This document shows, piece after piece, positions 48,082 through 57,378 of a stretch of 64,000 bases of DNA (its first letter is position 1; every line of letters begins with the position of its first letter). The translations under genes were made by a program, and so were the position numbers. The stretch lies in the NCBI RefSeq assembly GCF_020966775.1, contig NZ_JAJKFV010000011.1:235013-299012 (forward strand). Reading direction: 5' to 3'. A model generated the notes under the pieces. It was given only the letters and a program-made list of their open reading frames with translations, had not been told where the DNA came from and made no database searches. The stretch is from Rhodopirellula halodulae (GTDB taxonomy: Bacteria; Planctomycetota; Planctomycetia; Pirellulales; Pirellulaceae).

Positions 48082-50898
48082 ATGTCCACCACGACGGCCG
48101 ACGCTGAAACGCAAGAATCCGCCCCGCCTCGCGCGGTGGACATTCGGCGTGACGTCCCAGCATTGCTGCTGGTTGCCGTCACGCTGTTGACGCTCGTGTC
48201 CGTTCTGACGCACGATCCGGCCGACCCGGTCCCCACGCCGGTTTGGCCGCTCAGCCAATTCTTCACCCCGGACATGGCCATCTACCCGGCCAATGATGTT
48301 GTGCAGAATGCCTGCGGATCACTCGGGGCACTGATCTCCGCCATGCTGCTCAGCGCCGTCGGCATTGGATCCTCGCTCGTCATCGCGGCGGGCGGAGGCA
48401 TCTCCACGGCGCTCTTGGTGCGTGGCCACATGAACGCGCCCGTCCTGCGTTCTTTGGGTGGCTGCGTGACGTTGCTGGCCGTGACCACCGCCGCGGCCAT
48501 GACCAACATCGAACTGAACGGCATGCCCGTCGTCGGCAACGGCGGCTACCTCGGGGCCATGACCTCGGCGTTCCTCCTGCAACACTTCCATCCCGTTGGT
48601 TCGTGGATCCTGACGTTGACGGTGTTGGCCGTTGGGCTGTTGCTGACCACCGACTACATGCTGGTCTACGCCGGACGAACCGTGTTGCTCGGCGGTGCCA
48701 AAGCGTCGCGGAAGGGCTTTGCCAAAGCCGCTCACGCCATGCCCGTTACACTTCGTCGACGACGTCAACCATTCAGCGACACCGACGGCCCGATCCTGAT
48801 CGATGGTGACGAAAACGACGAGTCACTGGATCCCAACGGCGGTCGGATCGATCCCGCCGAACCGGCCGATGCCGCTCCCACGATCAAGCTCCGTAAACCC
48901 AAAGAACGCGAAGCCGTTGCCGTCGAGGAATCGGACGAAGCTACTGATGACACGCCGGCCTCGGGTCTCGCCAAAGCCGCCAAGCTCGGCGCCGCCGGGC
49001 TCGCTGCCGCGGCTGGTTTGGGTGCCAGCCGGAAAAAGGCCAAGGACGATCCCGAGACCGAAGAAGAACAGTACGAATACGAGTACGAAGAATGGGAGGA
49101 GGAAGAAGACGAAGCCCCCACCCGCGATTTGGAGATCGAAGGCGAAGCGACAACGTTGCGCAACGATTCCTCTCACGAGGAAACCGCCGCGCCGACGATC
49201 AAGATGCCCAAGAAGAAAGACGCCAAGCAAGAACTCTATGATGCGGTGCAAGAAGACGCACCCAACGATGTATCGGAGTACCACTTGCCCAGTCTGGAAT
49301 TGCTGGAGGGCAGCGATGGTTTCGACTACGAAGAACAACACGCCGAGGCACTCCGCAAGAGCCAACTGCTGCAGTCCACCATTCGCAGCTTCGGATTCAA
49401 CGTCACCGTCACCAATGTCGAGATCGGCCCGGTCATCGCGCAGTACGAGTTGGAACTGGAAAGCGGACTTCGTCTGAACAAGATCACCGCCCTCGCCGAC
49501 GACCTTGCGATCGCACTGCGAGTCCCCAGCGTCCGCGTCGTTGCACCGATCCCCGGTAAGAACACGGTCGGCATCGAAGTCCCCAACGAAATCCGCCAAG
49601 TCGTCCGCCTTCGCGATGTCATCGAAGAATCCGATTCGCGGATCTCCAAGATGAACATCCCGGTCTTCCTCGGCAAAGACGTTTCGGGCGAACCGATGCC
49701 AGTCGACTTGGCCAAGATGCCTCACCTGTTGATCGCAGGTCGAACGGGTACCGGTAAATCGGTCTGTTTGAACGCGATCATCAGCAGCATCCTGATGTGC
49801 TGTCGTCCCGACGAAGTCCGCATGCTGATGATCGACCCCAAGATGGTCGAGCTTTCCGGCTACGGTCGCTTGCCGCACCTGATGCACCCCGTCATCACGG
49901 ACATGAAGAAGGCGGAAGCCATCCTCGGCTGGGCCGTTGAAAAGATGGAAGAGCGTTACTCACTGCTTGCCAAAGCCGGTGTGCGCCACATCAACAGCTT
50001 CAATGACCTGGGCCGCGATGAAGTCCTGCGTCGTCTGGAAGTCGATGAAGACGACGAGAGCACAGACGTGCCTGACAAGCTGCCCTTCATCGTCATCATC
50101 GCCGACGAGATGGCCGACTTGATGATGACGGCGGGCAAGGAAGTCGAAACGCACATCATCCGTTTGGCTCAAAAGAGTCGTGCCGTTGGAATTCACTTGA
50201 TCTTGGCAACGCAGAAACCAACCGTGGACGTCATCACGGGCTTGATCAAATCGAACTTGCCCGCACGTTTGAGTTTCCAAGTCGCCAGCAAGACCGACAG
50301 TCGCGTTGTCTTGGATGAAAACGGTGCGGACAAGCTACTCGGCAACGGCGACATGCTGTTTCTCTGGCCGGGCACCAGCACGCTCATTCGAGGGCAGGGC
50401 ACTTATCTATCCGACGCGGAGATTGACCGCGTTTGCGATCACTGCAGCAGCGGCGGGGAACAACAATTCGTCGGCGAGCTGATGAACCTCAAGATCGACG
50501 ACGAAGACGGCGACGCATCCGAGATGGATGTCGAAAACCTTCGCAAACGCGACGAGCTTTACGAGTCCGCCATCGAAGTCGTCATCCGCGAAGGTCGCGG
50601 TTCGCTGTCATTGATCCAGCGATGCCTCGGGATTGGATATGGTCGAGCCGCCCGCTTGATCGACTACATGGCCGAAGACGGCATCGTGGGTCAGTACAAC
50701 GGTTCCAAATCCCGCGAAGTCTTGCTGACGATGGAACAGTGGAACCAAATGCAAGGCAACACCGACGAAGGTCCACCGACGAACACGCAAGCCAGCAACG
50801 ACGAAGAAGAAGCATACGAAGACGAGGAAGAGGAAGAAGAGGTCTACGACGAAGAGGAATACGAGGACGAGGAAGATTACGAGGACGAAGACATCTAA
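48082..50898 (+). CDS. ftsK: DNA translocase FtsK/SpoIIIE
   Basis: 938 residues. FtsK pumps chromosomal DNA through the division septum and activates dimer resolution. About four membrane helices fill residues 25-205. An acidic and Lys-rich linker follows, with a run of Glu/Tyr (about 325-345). Then the motor: FtsK alpha/beta domain, Walker [15 protein letters not shown] near 553 and the Walker B-like segment [16 protein letters not shown] near 668. The DNA-reading gamma winged helix ([20 protein letters not shown]) is at about 838-890. After it comes a strongly acidic tail of about 35 residues ([19 protein letters not shown]) that is not usual for FtsK. Confidence 0.95.
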   Translation: MSTTTADAETQESAPPRAVDIRRDVPALLLVAVTLLTLVSVLTHDPADPVPTPVWPLSQFFTPDMAIYPANDVVQNACGSLGALISAMLLSAVGIGSSLVIAAGGGISTALLVRGHMNAPVLRSLGGCVTLLAVTTAAAMTNIELNGMPVVGNGGYLGAMTSAFLLQHFHPVGSWILTLTVLAVGLLLTTDYMLVYAGRTVLLGGAKASRKGFAKAAHAMPVTLRRRRQPFSDTDGPILIDGDENDESLDPNGGRIDPAEPADAAPTIKLRKPKEREAVAVEESDEATDDTPASGLAKAAKLGAAGLAAAAGLGASRKKAKDDPETEEEQYEYEYEEWEEEEDEAPTRDLEIEGEATTLRNDSSHEETAAPTIKMPKKKDAKQELYDAVQEDAPNDVSEYHLPSLELLEGSDGFDYEEQHAEALRKSQLLQSTIRSFGFNVTVTNVEIGPVIAQYELELESGLRLNKITALADDLAIALRVPSVRVVAPIPGKNTVGIEVPNEIRQVVRLRDVIEESDSRISKMNIPVFLGKDVSGEPMPVDLAKMPHLLIAGRTGTGKSVCLNAIISSILMCCRPDEVRMLMIDPKMVELSGYGRLPHLMHPVITDMKKAEAILGWAVEKMEERYSLLAKAGVRHINSFNDLGRDEVLRRLEVDEDDESTDVPDKLPFIVIIADEMADLMMTAGKEVETHIIRLAQKSRAVGIHLILATQKPTVDVITGLIKSNLPARLSFQVASKTDSRVVLDENGADKLLGNGDMLFLWPGTSTLIRGQGTYLSDAEIDRVCDHCSSGGEQQFVGELMNLKIDDEDGDASEMDVENLRKRDELYESAIEVVIREGRGSLSLIQRCLGIGYGRAARLIDYMAEDGIVGQYNGSKSREVLLTMEQWNQMQGNTDEGPPTNTQASNDEEEAYEDEEEEEEVYDEEEYEDEEDYEDEDI

Positions 50899-50932
50899 CC
50901 CCCTTCGCCACTTTCCCCCACCTCTCGCCACG

Positions 50933-51084
50933 CATCCAAATTCGTCAAGAATTCGCACACACGTAGGATGGGCACTCTTGCCCGTCAAAGCAGTCGAGGT
51001 CGGCCAAGAGTGGACAACCTACCAACCAAATCCACAAGCCAGTGAGCAAGGGACCACATCCGAATTCTAGGCGAATCCAGCTAC
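50933..51084 (+). repeat. E1 palindromic element, copy A
   Basis: About 150 bp. It starts CATCCAAATTCGTCAAGAAT and ends CGAATCCAGCTAC. The centre has two arms (GTAGGATGGGCACTCTTGCC and GGCCAAGAGTGGACAACCTA) that are nearly complementary and can form a long imperfect hairpin. Same orientation as copies B to E. Confidence 0.85.
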
Positions 51085-51101
51085 GGCAAGTCCACGCAAT
51101 C

Positions 51102-51200
51102 CAACTCGCCCCGGAGGGGCCGCCATCGATAGCTCGGGGCGGAAGCCCCGAGACCACGTGCGGACACCACCATGTCGCCCCGGACGGGGCCGTCGTCGAC
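51102..51200 (+). repeat. E2 GC-rich element, copy a
   Basis: About 98 bp. Contains GCCCCGGAGGGGC, then a hairpin CTCGGGGC-GGA-AGCCCCGAG and GCCCCGGACGGGGC. It lies 17 nt after E1 copy A and ends 14 nt before the Uma2 gene's stop codon. Confidence 0.85.
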
Positions 51201-51214
51201 TTCGAAGATCACCT

Positions 51215-51772
51215 CTAACCAAGGAACAAATCGTTCAACTCAAGCTTTGCAGAGGGCTGGATCAATGGCGAAAGAATGTCGTTGCGTGTGCTGACACTGC
51301 GATCTTGGTAGTCACCTTGGACCGGGTGACGATGCACATGGACGCATTGGGCCTGTGCGTCGACGATCCAATATTCGACGATGTTCGATTCGGCATACAA
51401 ACGCCGCTTGGTCTCCAATTCGTAAGCCAAGCTGCTGAACGCAACTTCAATCGCCAACTGCACGTCACTTGCTCGCGGATGCGCGTCGCGGTAGCGGGCT
51501 GCTCGCAGCCATAACAAATCAGGCTCGGGACGAGACTGAGTCTCAGGAAGGTCCAATCCGGTTTGCGATGTGATCAGACTCACAGCAGGGTCAACGCCGC
51601 GAGCCGACCAATTCGTCAGGTAGGTGATTAAATCGTCGTGGAGGGGACCAGCAAGATTCATCTGGATCAACTCTCCTCGGATCAATTCGACTTTTCGATC
51701 GATTTGATCGAACGCTCCGACACGAACCATGGAGTCATATTCAGCGAGCGACAAATGAAGCGTGGTTGTCAT
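51215..51772 (-). CDS. Uma2-family (DUF820) putative nuclease
   Basis: 185 residues. Uma2 proteins have a restriction-endonuclease-like fold and are abundant in planctomycetes and cyanobacteria, with unproven activity. Family features: the N-terminal LSLAEYDSMVRVG, KVELIRGELIQMN, then RPEPDLLWLR, LAIEVAFSSLAYELETKRRL and YAESNIVEYWIVDA. The PD-(D/E)xK-type residues would be the Asp in EPDLL, the Glu in AIEV and the Lys in ETKRR. It is flanked on both sides by direct E1/E2 repeats, as if carried as a cassette. Confidence 0.87.
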   Translation of the reverse strand: MTTTLHLSLAEYDSMVRVGAFDQIDRKVELIRGELIQMNLAGPLHDDLITYLTNWSARGVDPAVSLITSQTGLDLPETQSRPEPDLLWLRAARYRDAHPRASDVQLAIEVAFSSLAYELETKRRLYAESNIVEYWIVDAQAQCVHVHRHPVQGDYQDRSVSTRNDILSPLIQPSAKLELNDLFLG

Positions 51773-51909
51773 CTCTAGCAGCCTCCAAACGAATTCAAAT
51801 CAACCCCGAACCCCGAATCGACATTGCAACCCAGTCTAGCACACGCTCAACAGCAAACGATAACGGGCAGCCCACGCCCCCAAGCCGCCGCAGCAAAGCC
51901 ACACCACCG

Positions 51910-52059
51910 CATCCGAATTCGTCAAGAATTCGCACACACGTAGGATGGGCACTCTTGCCCGTCGTTGCGGTCGATGTCGGCCAAGATTGGCTAACCTACC
52001 AACAAACTTCACTAGCCGGTGAGCGAAGGAAACATCTGAATTCTGGCGAATCCAGCTAC
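51910..52059 (+). repeat. E1 palindromic element, copy B
   Basis: Full-length copy with CATCCGAATTCGTCAAGAAT at the left, TTCTGGCGAATCCAGCTAC at the right and both central arms. Confidence 0.87.
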
Positions 52060-52151
52060 AAGCTTTCCGTCGCTACCCGCCGCTTTAGCAAGGCACGTAG
52101 GCTATGTCTCACATGGCACCCTGCCGATGCTTCGCAGAGGCGAGTCTTCCC

Positions 52152-52249
52152 AACTCGCCCCGGAGGGGCCGCCATCGATAGCTCGGGGCGGAAGCCCCGA
52201 GACCGCACGCGGACATCGCCATGTCGCCCCGGACGGGGCCGTCGTCCAC
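52152..52249 (+). repeat. E2 GC-rich element, copy b
   Basis: Nearly identical to copies a and c; changes are mostly in the GAGACC...GCGGACA segment. It lies 92 nt after E1 copy B. Confidence 0.85.
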
Positions 52250-52308
52250 GATGCCGCCCGATGCTCCGGCAATCGCCCCAACCCGCCGCGTCAACAACGC
52301 CAACAACG

Positions 52309-52457
52309 CATCCGAATTCGTCAAAAATCACACACACGTAGGATGGGCACTCTTGCCCGTCAAAGCAGTCGATGTCGGCCAAGAGTGGCCAACCTACTAT
52401 CGAAAGCCACAAGCCGGTGAGTGAGGGAAACATCTGAATTCTGGCGAATCCAGCTAC
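52309..52457 (+). repeat. E1 palindromic element, copy C
   Basis: Full-length copy. Its terminal CTAC ends at the first base of the stop codon of the SUMF1-like gene on the other strand. Confidence 0.87.
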
Positions 52458-53575
52458 TACCGCTTCCCGCGGGCACTGTTCCAATGGGCATCCATCTCTT
52501 CCACCGTCGGCACTTCGATCGGCCTCACCACGCGGAATCCCACCCACGTCGCATCCGTGTGATACCACAAACTCTTCGGCAACTGAGGATCCTGTTGCTT
52601 CCAATCTTCGGAGCTACCCAGCCTCGCCGCTGACCGCAACCGATCCGGGTCGTCGTACCAACTGCCACCGCGGACCACGCGAGGATACAACCTTTCCGGC
52701 ACCGTCCACGGATTGATCAACACACCGCGATCATCGGGCACCGGATAGGACTCGCCGTAAGCGTCCGCGGTCCACTCCGACACATTGCCGTGCATGTCAT
52801 GCAGCCCCCAAGGATTCGGCTTCTTGGTGCCCACCTTCTGATACTTGTCATTGCTGTTGTCGTAAAACCAAGCGTACTCCTCCATCGCATCGTCGCCGAA
52901 TGAATACGCCGTCGTCGTCCCCCCGCGGCACGCGTATTCCCATTCAGCCTCCGTGGGCAGACGATAGAAGTGCCCCGTTTGCGCACTCAGCCACTGGCAG
53001 TACTTGTTGGCCGCATGTTGCGTCATGCAGATCGCCGGATAGCCCGATTGCCCCATTCCAAAGCTCATCTCGGTGTAAGGCGGCGTCGGTTGACTCACAC
53101 CATCCACCGCGTCATGCACCGCGGGATCAAAGCCCGTCCAGCCGCCATGCTTCTCGCGCCGAACTTCCGTCATCATGAACGGCTCGTACTCATCCCAAGT
53201 CACCTCGCACTTGCCCATCCAAAAGGGAGAGACCTTCACCTTCCGCCGCGGCCCTTCATCCTCCAACCGATCAACCTCACCTTCTGGGCTGCCCATCAAA
53301 AACTCGCCACCCGGAATCGCCACCATCTCAAATTCCACCCCCGACTTCGGAATCGTCTCCCGATAGTCCGTCATCTCCCCCGCCTTCACCGCTTCCTTTT
53401 CAACCATCCCCGCCCGAATCCGAGCGAGCAAAGCCGCATCATCCAGCGAAACCTCCGGAGTCACCTTCACCCGCGCGGCCGCTTCCTGAGCACCAACCTC
53501 CCCATCACCACCGCCCAATCCGACGCAAGCCAAACACAACAGACCACACCGAACCCAACCGCCAAAACACATCAC
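52457..53575 (-). CDS. Exported formylglycine-generating-enzyme-like (SUMF1) protein
   Basis: 372 residues with a signal peptide (CGLLCLACVGLGGGDGEVGA). The FGE-sulfatase domain begins near residue 80: MVAIPGGEFLMGSPEGE, KVSPFWMGKCEVTWDEYEPF, RLPTEAEWEYACRGGT, NPWGLHDMHGNVSEWTADAY, VVRGGSWYDDPDRLRSAARL. The final VGFRVVRP is the usual end. True FGE needs paired Cys near the C-terminus to bind copper; I see none in the GGSW-to-GFR part, so this is probably a non-catalytic or different-function SUMF1 relative. It is flanked by E1 copies C and D. Confidence 0.9.
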   Translation of the reverse strand: MMCFGGWVRCGLLCLACVGLGGGDGEVGAQEAAARVKVTPEVSLDDAALLARIRAGMVEKEAVKAGEMTDYRETIPKSGVEFEMVAIPGGEFLMGSPEGEVDRLEDEGPRRKVKVSPFWMGKCEVTWDEYEPFMMTEVRREKHGGWTGFDPAVHDAVDGVSQPTPPYTEMSFGMGQSGYPAICMTQHAANKYCQWLSAQTGHFYRLPTEAEWEYACRGGTTTAYSFGDDAMEEYAWFYDNSNDKYQKVGTKKPNPWGLHDMHGNVSEWTADAYGESYPVPDDRGVLINPWTVPERLYPRVVRGGSWYDDPDRLRSAARLGSSEDWKQQDPQLPKSLWYHTDATWVGFRVVRPIEVPTVEEMDAHWNSARGKR

Positions 53576-53717
53576 AAACCAATCCCATCAAGAGGCAACA
53601 ATCCCCGCATTCTAACTCACCAAGACCACGAACGGCACGAAAGAGTGACGGGCCGTTCCACCCCCGAGTCTTTCCACCCCAACGTCAGCAAGTCCCCACG
53701 CAACGCCTCTCCACCCG

Positions 53718-53868
53718 CATCCGAATTCGTCAAGAATTCGGACACATGTAGAATGGGCACTCTTGCCCGTCGTTGCGGTCGATGTCGGCCAAGAGTGGCC
53801 AACCGACCAACGAAATCCAAATGCCGGTGAGCGAGGGAAACATCTGAATTCTTGGCGAATCCAGCTAC
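53718..53868 (+). repeat. E1 palindromic element, copy D
   Basis: Full-length copy beginning about 140 nt upstream of the SUMF1-like start and pointing in the same direction as the other copies. Confidence 0.87.
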
Positions 53869-53886
53869 CACAAGTCCACATATCCC

Positions 53887-53984
53887 AACTCGCCCCGGAG
53901 GGGCCGCCATCGATAGCTCGGGGCGAAAGCCCCGAGACCACGTGCGAACACCGCCATGTCGCCCCGGACGGGGCCGTCGTCGAC
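53887..53984 (+). repeat. E2 GC-rich element, copy c
   Basis: 98 bp, 18 nt after E1 copy D, matching the E1-E2 spacing of copy A. The hairpin loop is GAA-rich instead of GGA. Confidence 0.85.
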
Positions 53985-54060
53985 GATGCCGCCTAAAGTG
54001 GCTGGCCCCTCCGGCCCCGGCAATCGCCCTCAACTCGCCGAGTGAGCAACACCACCACCA

Positions 54061-54209
54061 CATCCGAATTCGTCAAGAATTCGCACACATGTAGGATGGG
54101 CACTCTTGCCCATCAAAACAGTCGATGTCGGCCAAGAGCGGCCAACCTACCAACGAAATCCACTAGCCGTTGAGCGATGGAAAATCTGAATTCTGGCGAA
54201 TCCAGCTAC
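54061..54209 (+). repeat. E1 palindromic element, copy E
   Basis: Full-length copy 76 nt after E2 copy c. The left arm reads GTAGGATGGGCACTCTTGCC as in copy A. Confidence 0.87.
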
Positions 54210-54263
54210 AAGTGTTCCGTCGCACCCCGAAGCGCAAGCACGGCCCCATACAACGCCCCCCAA

Positions 54264-54296
54264 CGTAGCCGAATTCGTCAAGAATTCGGACTCACG
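54264..54296 (+). repeat. Partial E1 left end
   Basis: Only the CCGAATTCGTCAAGAATTCG end is present; the central hairpin and right end are missing. Confidence 0.65.
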
Positions 54297-54492
54297 CACC
54301 AGCTTCACCAATGCCGGACCACGGAGTGATCCACGACCCCTGATTCGCACCACGAAACGTTGAAGGCTTCATTCAAACGTCCACCGAACAAACGACTGAA
54401 CTTGAGCGACCAACGCTGGAGCTCTGCAATCAAACATCTCGACAATCCAACGACCTGCCCGCCTAAACAGCTCGGCAGACATCGCCGTTCAC

Positions 54493-56985
54493 TCACTCCA
54501 GCTCACGAGCCTTCCGTTCCGCTAAATCACCCTGCAAACGTTTTACCTGCGAGTGATCGGGCGCAAGCGTCAAAAGGACTCGAACCTCACTTGTCGCACG
54601 GTCAAGTTCCCCAAGTTCCATCAGCAGATGGACTCGGCGCAAACGCATCTCAATATTTTCGGGAAATTCATTCAATGCTCGTTCCAGAGCTCGCAACGCC
54701 TTCTCAAGCTTCCCCTGCGCAGCGAGAACTTTCGCTCGCCAGCTCTCCCGCTCGCCAAATGTCAATTGCCGTGACGATCGCTCTGGAAACTCAAGGAGCT
54801 CCAGTGCCGCTGCGTACAATACCTCTTTTTTTTCGGGTGCCCGCTGCCTACGCGCAGCCTCAAAGATGACCACCGGATCCCTCGGCAGCAAAGATTGCTC
54901 TAATTCTGATGAAGTCAGATTCCCCTCGACTTTCGAAAAAATCTCATCCATTCGATGAGTCGAAACGGCTAGAGAATCGCGCCAATGCGGTAGAGCGGCG
55001 GCTAGTCCCTTTTCCGAATGCAGGCGGTTCCCTGTGATGTAAGCGAGTTCCGGTTCGCTAGGATGCAGGTCTCTTGCCCGCAGCAGGTACCTTGTTTTCC
55101 AGTCATCAGAATCGAAAGTTTGATCGCTCGTGAAGCCAATCTCGGCTTCTTGGCCGTATTTCGCCAGCCACGCGTAAGGCTGCCAAGCCAAAGGACACAG
55201 ATGCAGCATCGCCAAGCTATCCTGGACAATCGACGTTCTTCGACGCTCACGGTTTTCCAATGATTCGTTTGATTCAATCGCCATCAGATACTCCACCACG
55301 CGAACTGACTCCGATCGCATTTGAATATCCATCGGATTGGCAAGTACAGCCTGTTTTATCTCCTGATAGGCGTTCTCGTTTCGTTCGAGAGCGAGCGCAA
55401 CATAAGCCTGATCACGATGACGATTTGCGTAGAAAGAGTCACTGCGTGCACGAATCGCAACGAAGGCGACAAACGCCACTGTAGCCCCCACTACTGCACT
55501 CGCTCCCCATCTACCAAATTTAGCCGAAGCAACATCGTTGCCTGAACGAGATCGCCCGGCTGATGCAACACGCGATGACGTATGGACCGAGCTCAACAGA
55601 GCCAAGATGAGCGTCGCTAGAACACCCGTCGCAGGAATCCGCAGGCCAAAGTCAGCTATGCTGTGCCCAACGATCGCAAGCAAACCGATGGCCGCACCTG
55701 CCGCCAAGCCACTACGTCGACATTTGGCAAAGCACGTCCAAACGGTTCCGCCAACGAGTGCGATCAGCGAAGCCAATCCAAACACACCGTATTCGCACAA
55801 CACATCCAAGAACTCATTGTCAGCACGTAGTGACTGGAGCTTCCAATTGTTCCAGGCCGGGTCACCGCTTTGGTAAATATCGTCCCAATAGCGATAGGTT
55901 TCCCCCCCCGAACCAAACCAGGGAAAATCCGGAACGCTCTTCAGGGCAGCCGCCCATAATTTCCAGCGACCGTCGCTAGCATAGCGATCGGCTTCCTTGA
56001 GCATTTGAAGACGCGATTCCTGGAAGTCGAATCCGACCCATACCAGAATCAGCGTGGCGGGCACGGCAACCAATCCCATCATCATCGCACCACGTCCCGC
56101 ATTGCTGGCTCGCAACCTCAGCAACAAAACCGATGACATGGCCAACACCAGCGATAGAACACCGCCCCGCGACCCGCATGCAATCAAACTTGCCAACATG
56201 AAGCTAATGGCGACCAACAACCAACCAACGGTCGGATCGGTCAACAACAGTCGATACCAATGACGCCCCATGACCGACAATCGTTCGATCAATAACCCGA
56301 CCGTCAAACCGAAACACAAATTCAGAAAGAATGGGTAGTGATTTCGATTGATGAACGGACCAAACCCGAGACCTCCCTCGATGTCGTAGGTCCAATAAAC
56401 CAACCCATCATGTGAACCAAAATGTTGAGCTAAACCAAACAAAGCCAAACCGGTGCCGGTCATCGCACCAATGACGCTCAATCGATACAGACAGGCACGC
56501 GGCGATCGAAAGTTCTGCACGACGACAAAGACGCCAGCTAATAACAGCAATCGGACTGCCGCCTGATAACTGCCAACCGCATGCAATGCCAAACGTTCAC
56601 CACTGCTCCATCGGTCGAGCCAACTGCCGGGCTCAGTCTCGCCCGCCCACGATGCCCACTTTTTTACCCCGGGTGCAAGGACGCCAACTACGTCGCTCCC
56701 GAATGTGATCTGATGAATCCAGGCTACGGCGCTGATCCCCAGCAATCCCAACAAAATCACCACCGATGCTCGTCGTCCTGTCCAGCGTGGGAGCCCTTCG
56801 ACGAAGCAACCAACGGTGTACGCAAAGAGGGCGATCGATATCGCCATGGTCAAGAAAAACTCACCAGTTGCCCCTACGCATCCAAAAAGCCATGGCGACA
56901 GTAGCACGCAACCATACAAAGACCATTCACTCACACGCTGACATCTGAGCGCAACCGAACGATCGTTCAGCCGAGATGATTTCAT
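54493..56985 (-). CDS. O-antigen ligase/polymerase-like membrane protein with C-terminal TPR-like region
   Basis: 830 residues. The N-terminal 490 residues hold about 12 membrane helices (for example CVLLSPWLFGCVGATGEFFL, AVRLLLLAGVFVVVQNF). The Wzy/WaaL-type hallmark is the segment with GFGPFINRNHYPFFLNLCFG, followed by LACGSRGGVLSLVLAM. A soluble C-terminal part of about 310 residues has TPR-like helices (YVALALERNENAYQEIKQAV, KLEKALRALERALNEFPENI, LDRATSEVRVLLTLAP). Such proteins polymerise or ligate extracellular polysaccharide. The ATG at 56985 is preferred because an upstream start at 57021 would lie inside a terminator hairpin. Confidence 0.83.
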   Translation of the reverse strand: MKSSRLNDRSVALRCQRVSEWSLYGCVLLSPWLFGCVGATGEFFLTMAISIALFAYTVGCFVEGLPRWTGRRASVVILLGLLGISAVAWIHQITFGSDVVGVLAPGVKKWASWAGETEPGSWLDRWSSGERLALHAVGSYQAAVRLLLLAGVFVVVQNFRSPRACLYRLSVIGAMTGTGLALFGLAQHFGSHDGLVYWTYDIEGGLGFGPFINRNHYPFFLNLCFGLTVGLLIERLSVMGRHWYRLLLTDPTVGWLLVAISFMLASLIACGSRGGVLSLVLAMSSVLLLRLRASNAGRGAMMMGLVAVPATLILVWVGFDFQESRLQMLKEADRYASDGRWKLWAAALKSVPDFPWFGSGGETYRYWDDIYQSGDPAWNNWKLQSLRADNEFLDVLCEYGVFGLASLIALVGGTVWTCFAKCRRSGLAAGAAIGLLAIVGHSIADFGLRIPATGVLATLILALLSSVHTSSRVASAGRSRSGNDVASAKFGRWGASAVVGATVAFVAFVAIRARSDSFYANRHRDQAYVALALERNENAYQEIKQAVLANPMDIQMRSESVRVVEYLMAIESNESLENRERRRTSIVQDSLAMLHLCPLAWQPYAWLAKYGQEAEIGFTSDQTFDSDDWKTRYLLRARDLHPSEPELAYITGNRLHSEKGLAAALPHWRDSLAVSTHRMDEIFSKVEGNLTSSELEQSLLPRDPVVIFEAARRQRAPEKKEVLYAAALELLEFPERSSRQLTFGERESWRAKVLAAQGKLEKALRALERALNEFPENIEMRLRRVHLLMELGELDRATSEVRVLLTLAPDHSQVKRLQGDLAERKARELE

Positions 56986-57005
56986 AAGAACTATCAGTGA
57001 GAACA

Positions 57006-57043
57006 AAAAAAGGGCGACCACATGATAATGCGGTCGCCCTTGA
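57006..57043 (-). terminator. Intrinsic terminator (minus strand)
   Basis: Perfect 10-bp stem AAGGGCGACC (57012-57021) and GGTCGCCCTT (57034-57043). On the minus strand it is followed by seven T residues. It would end transcription from the small exported-peptide gene before the ligase-like gene. Confidence 0.92.
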
Positions 57044-57153
57044 AGAAGCAGACGTTTTCAGACCAATCGGTCGCTTACCGAGGACTCAAATTGAAGAACT
57101 GTGACCTAGCACTGACACTCACAAGCGGCGTGCAACGATCGTCTTGTGAACGC

Positions 57154-57378
57154 TCAGTTACCCACGAAACGATTCGCGCCGACAAATCGACAACGGGATC
57201 CTCGTCGAGCAGTGAATTCCCAATCTTCGATTGTTTCACCTTCGGTCACCGCCGCGTCTGATTGCACCGAAGGCAACTCGCTGCCCACGACGACCGGTTG
57301 ACGGACCGACAACACGGCACTCACAACGAGAACGCTACCCAGAACAGTTGCGGCAATTGTTTTATGCATTTGACTCAT
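57154..57378 (-). CDS. Small exported peptide, function unknown
   Basis: 74 residues. A signal-like hydrophobic N-terminus (TIAATVLGSVLVVSAVLSV) precedes a short acidic mature part (SDAAVTEGETIEDWEF) and a basic, Cys-containing tail (ARRGSRCRFVGANRFVGN). I know no family. Support comes from the signal, an ATG in a sensible place and an excellent terminator about 110 nt downstream on the same strand. It lies between the PEP-CTERM gene and the ligase-like gene. A second ATG at 57369 is possible. Confidence 0.5.
   Translation of the reverse strand: MSQMHKTIAATVLGSVLVVSAVLSVRQPVVVGSELPSVQSDAAVTEGETIEDWEFTARRGSRCRFVGANRFVGN

Larger units (their letters stand above)
50899..51214. other. Repeat-filled spacer after ftsK
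   Basis: This spacer is almost completely made of one E1 and one E2 copy (listed separately). No gene is supported; short frames over it are repeat translations. Confidence 0.7.
51773..52456. other. Repeat-filled spacer between Uma2 and SUMF1-like genes
   Basis: Contains E1 copy B, E2 copy b and E1 copy C (listed separately), with about 130 nt of unique sequence after the Uma2 start. No gene is supported. Confidence 0.7.
53576..54492. other. Repeat-filled spacer, 917 nt
   Basis: Contains E1 copies D and E, E2 copy c and a partial E1 left end. The last 190 nt before the ligase-like gene's stop (54300-54492) are unique and show no gene I can support. Confidence 0.7.

Noticed and set aside
47850..48281. 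N-terminal extension of guaB (144 codons)
   Set aside because: The extension covers repeats and the ftsK promoter and start, while the conserved IMP dehydrogenase N-terminus starts at 47849.
48823..49887. Minus-strand open frame of 354 codons opposite ftsK
   Set aside because: Its Phe/Val/Leu runs are the antisense of the acidic Glu/Asp stretches of FtsK.
51766..52341. Open frames over E1/E2 copies (for example one with GWALLPVVAVDVGQ)
   Set aside because: The same peptide appears at every E1 copy; it is a translation of the repeat, not an independent gene.
52970..53830. Plus-strand open frame of 286 codons opposite the SUMF1-like gene
   Set aside because: His/Arg/Pro-rich antisense translation that runs on into an E1 repeat.
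50933..54296. Insertion sequence or integron
   Set aside because: No transposase, integrase or attI-like site seen; the repeats are too short to code for one. A non-autonomous element remains possible.
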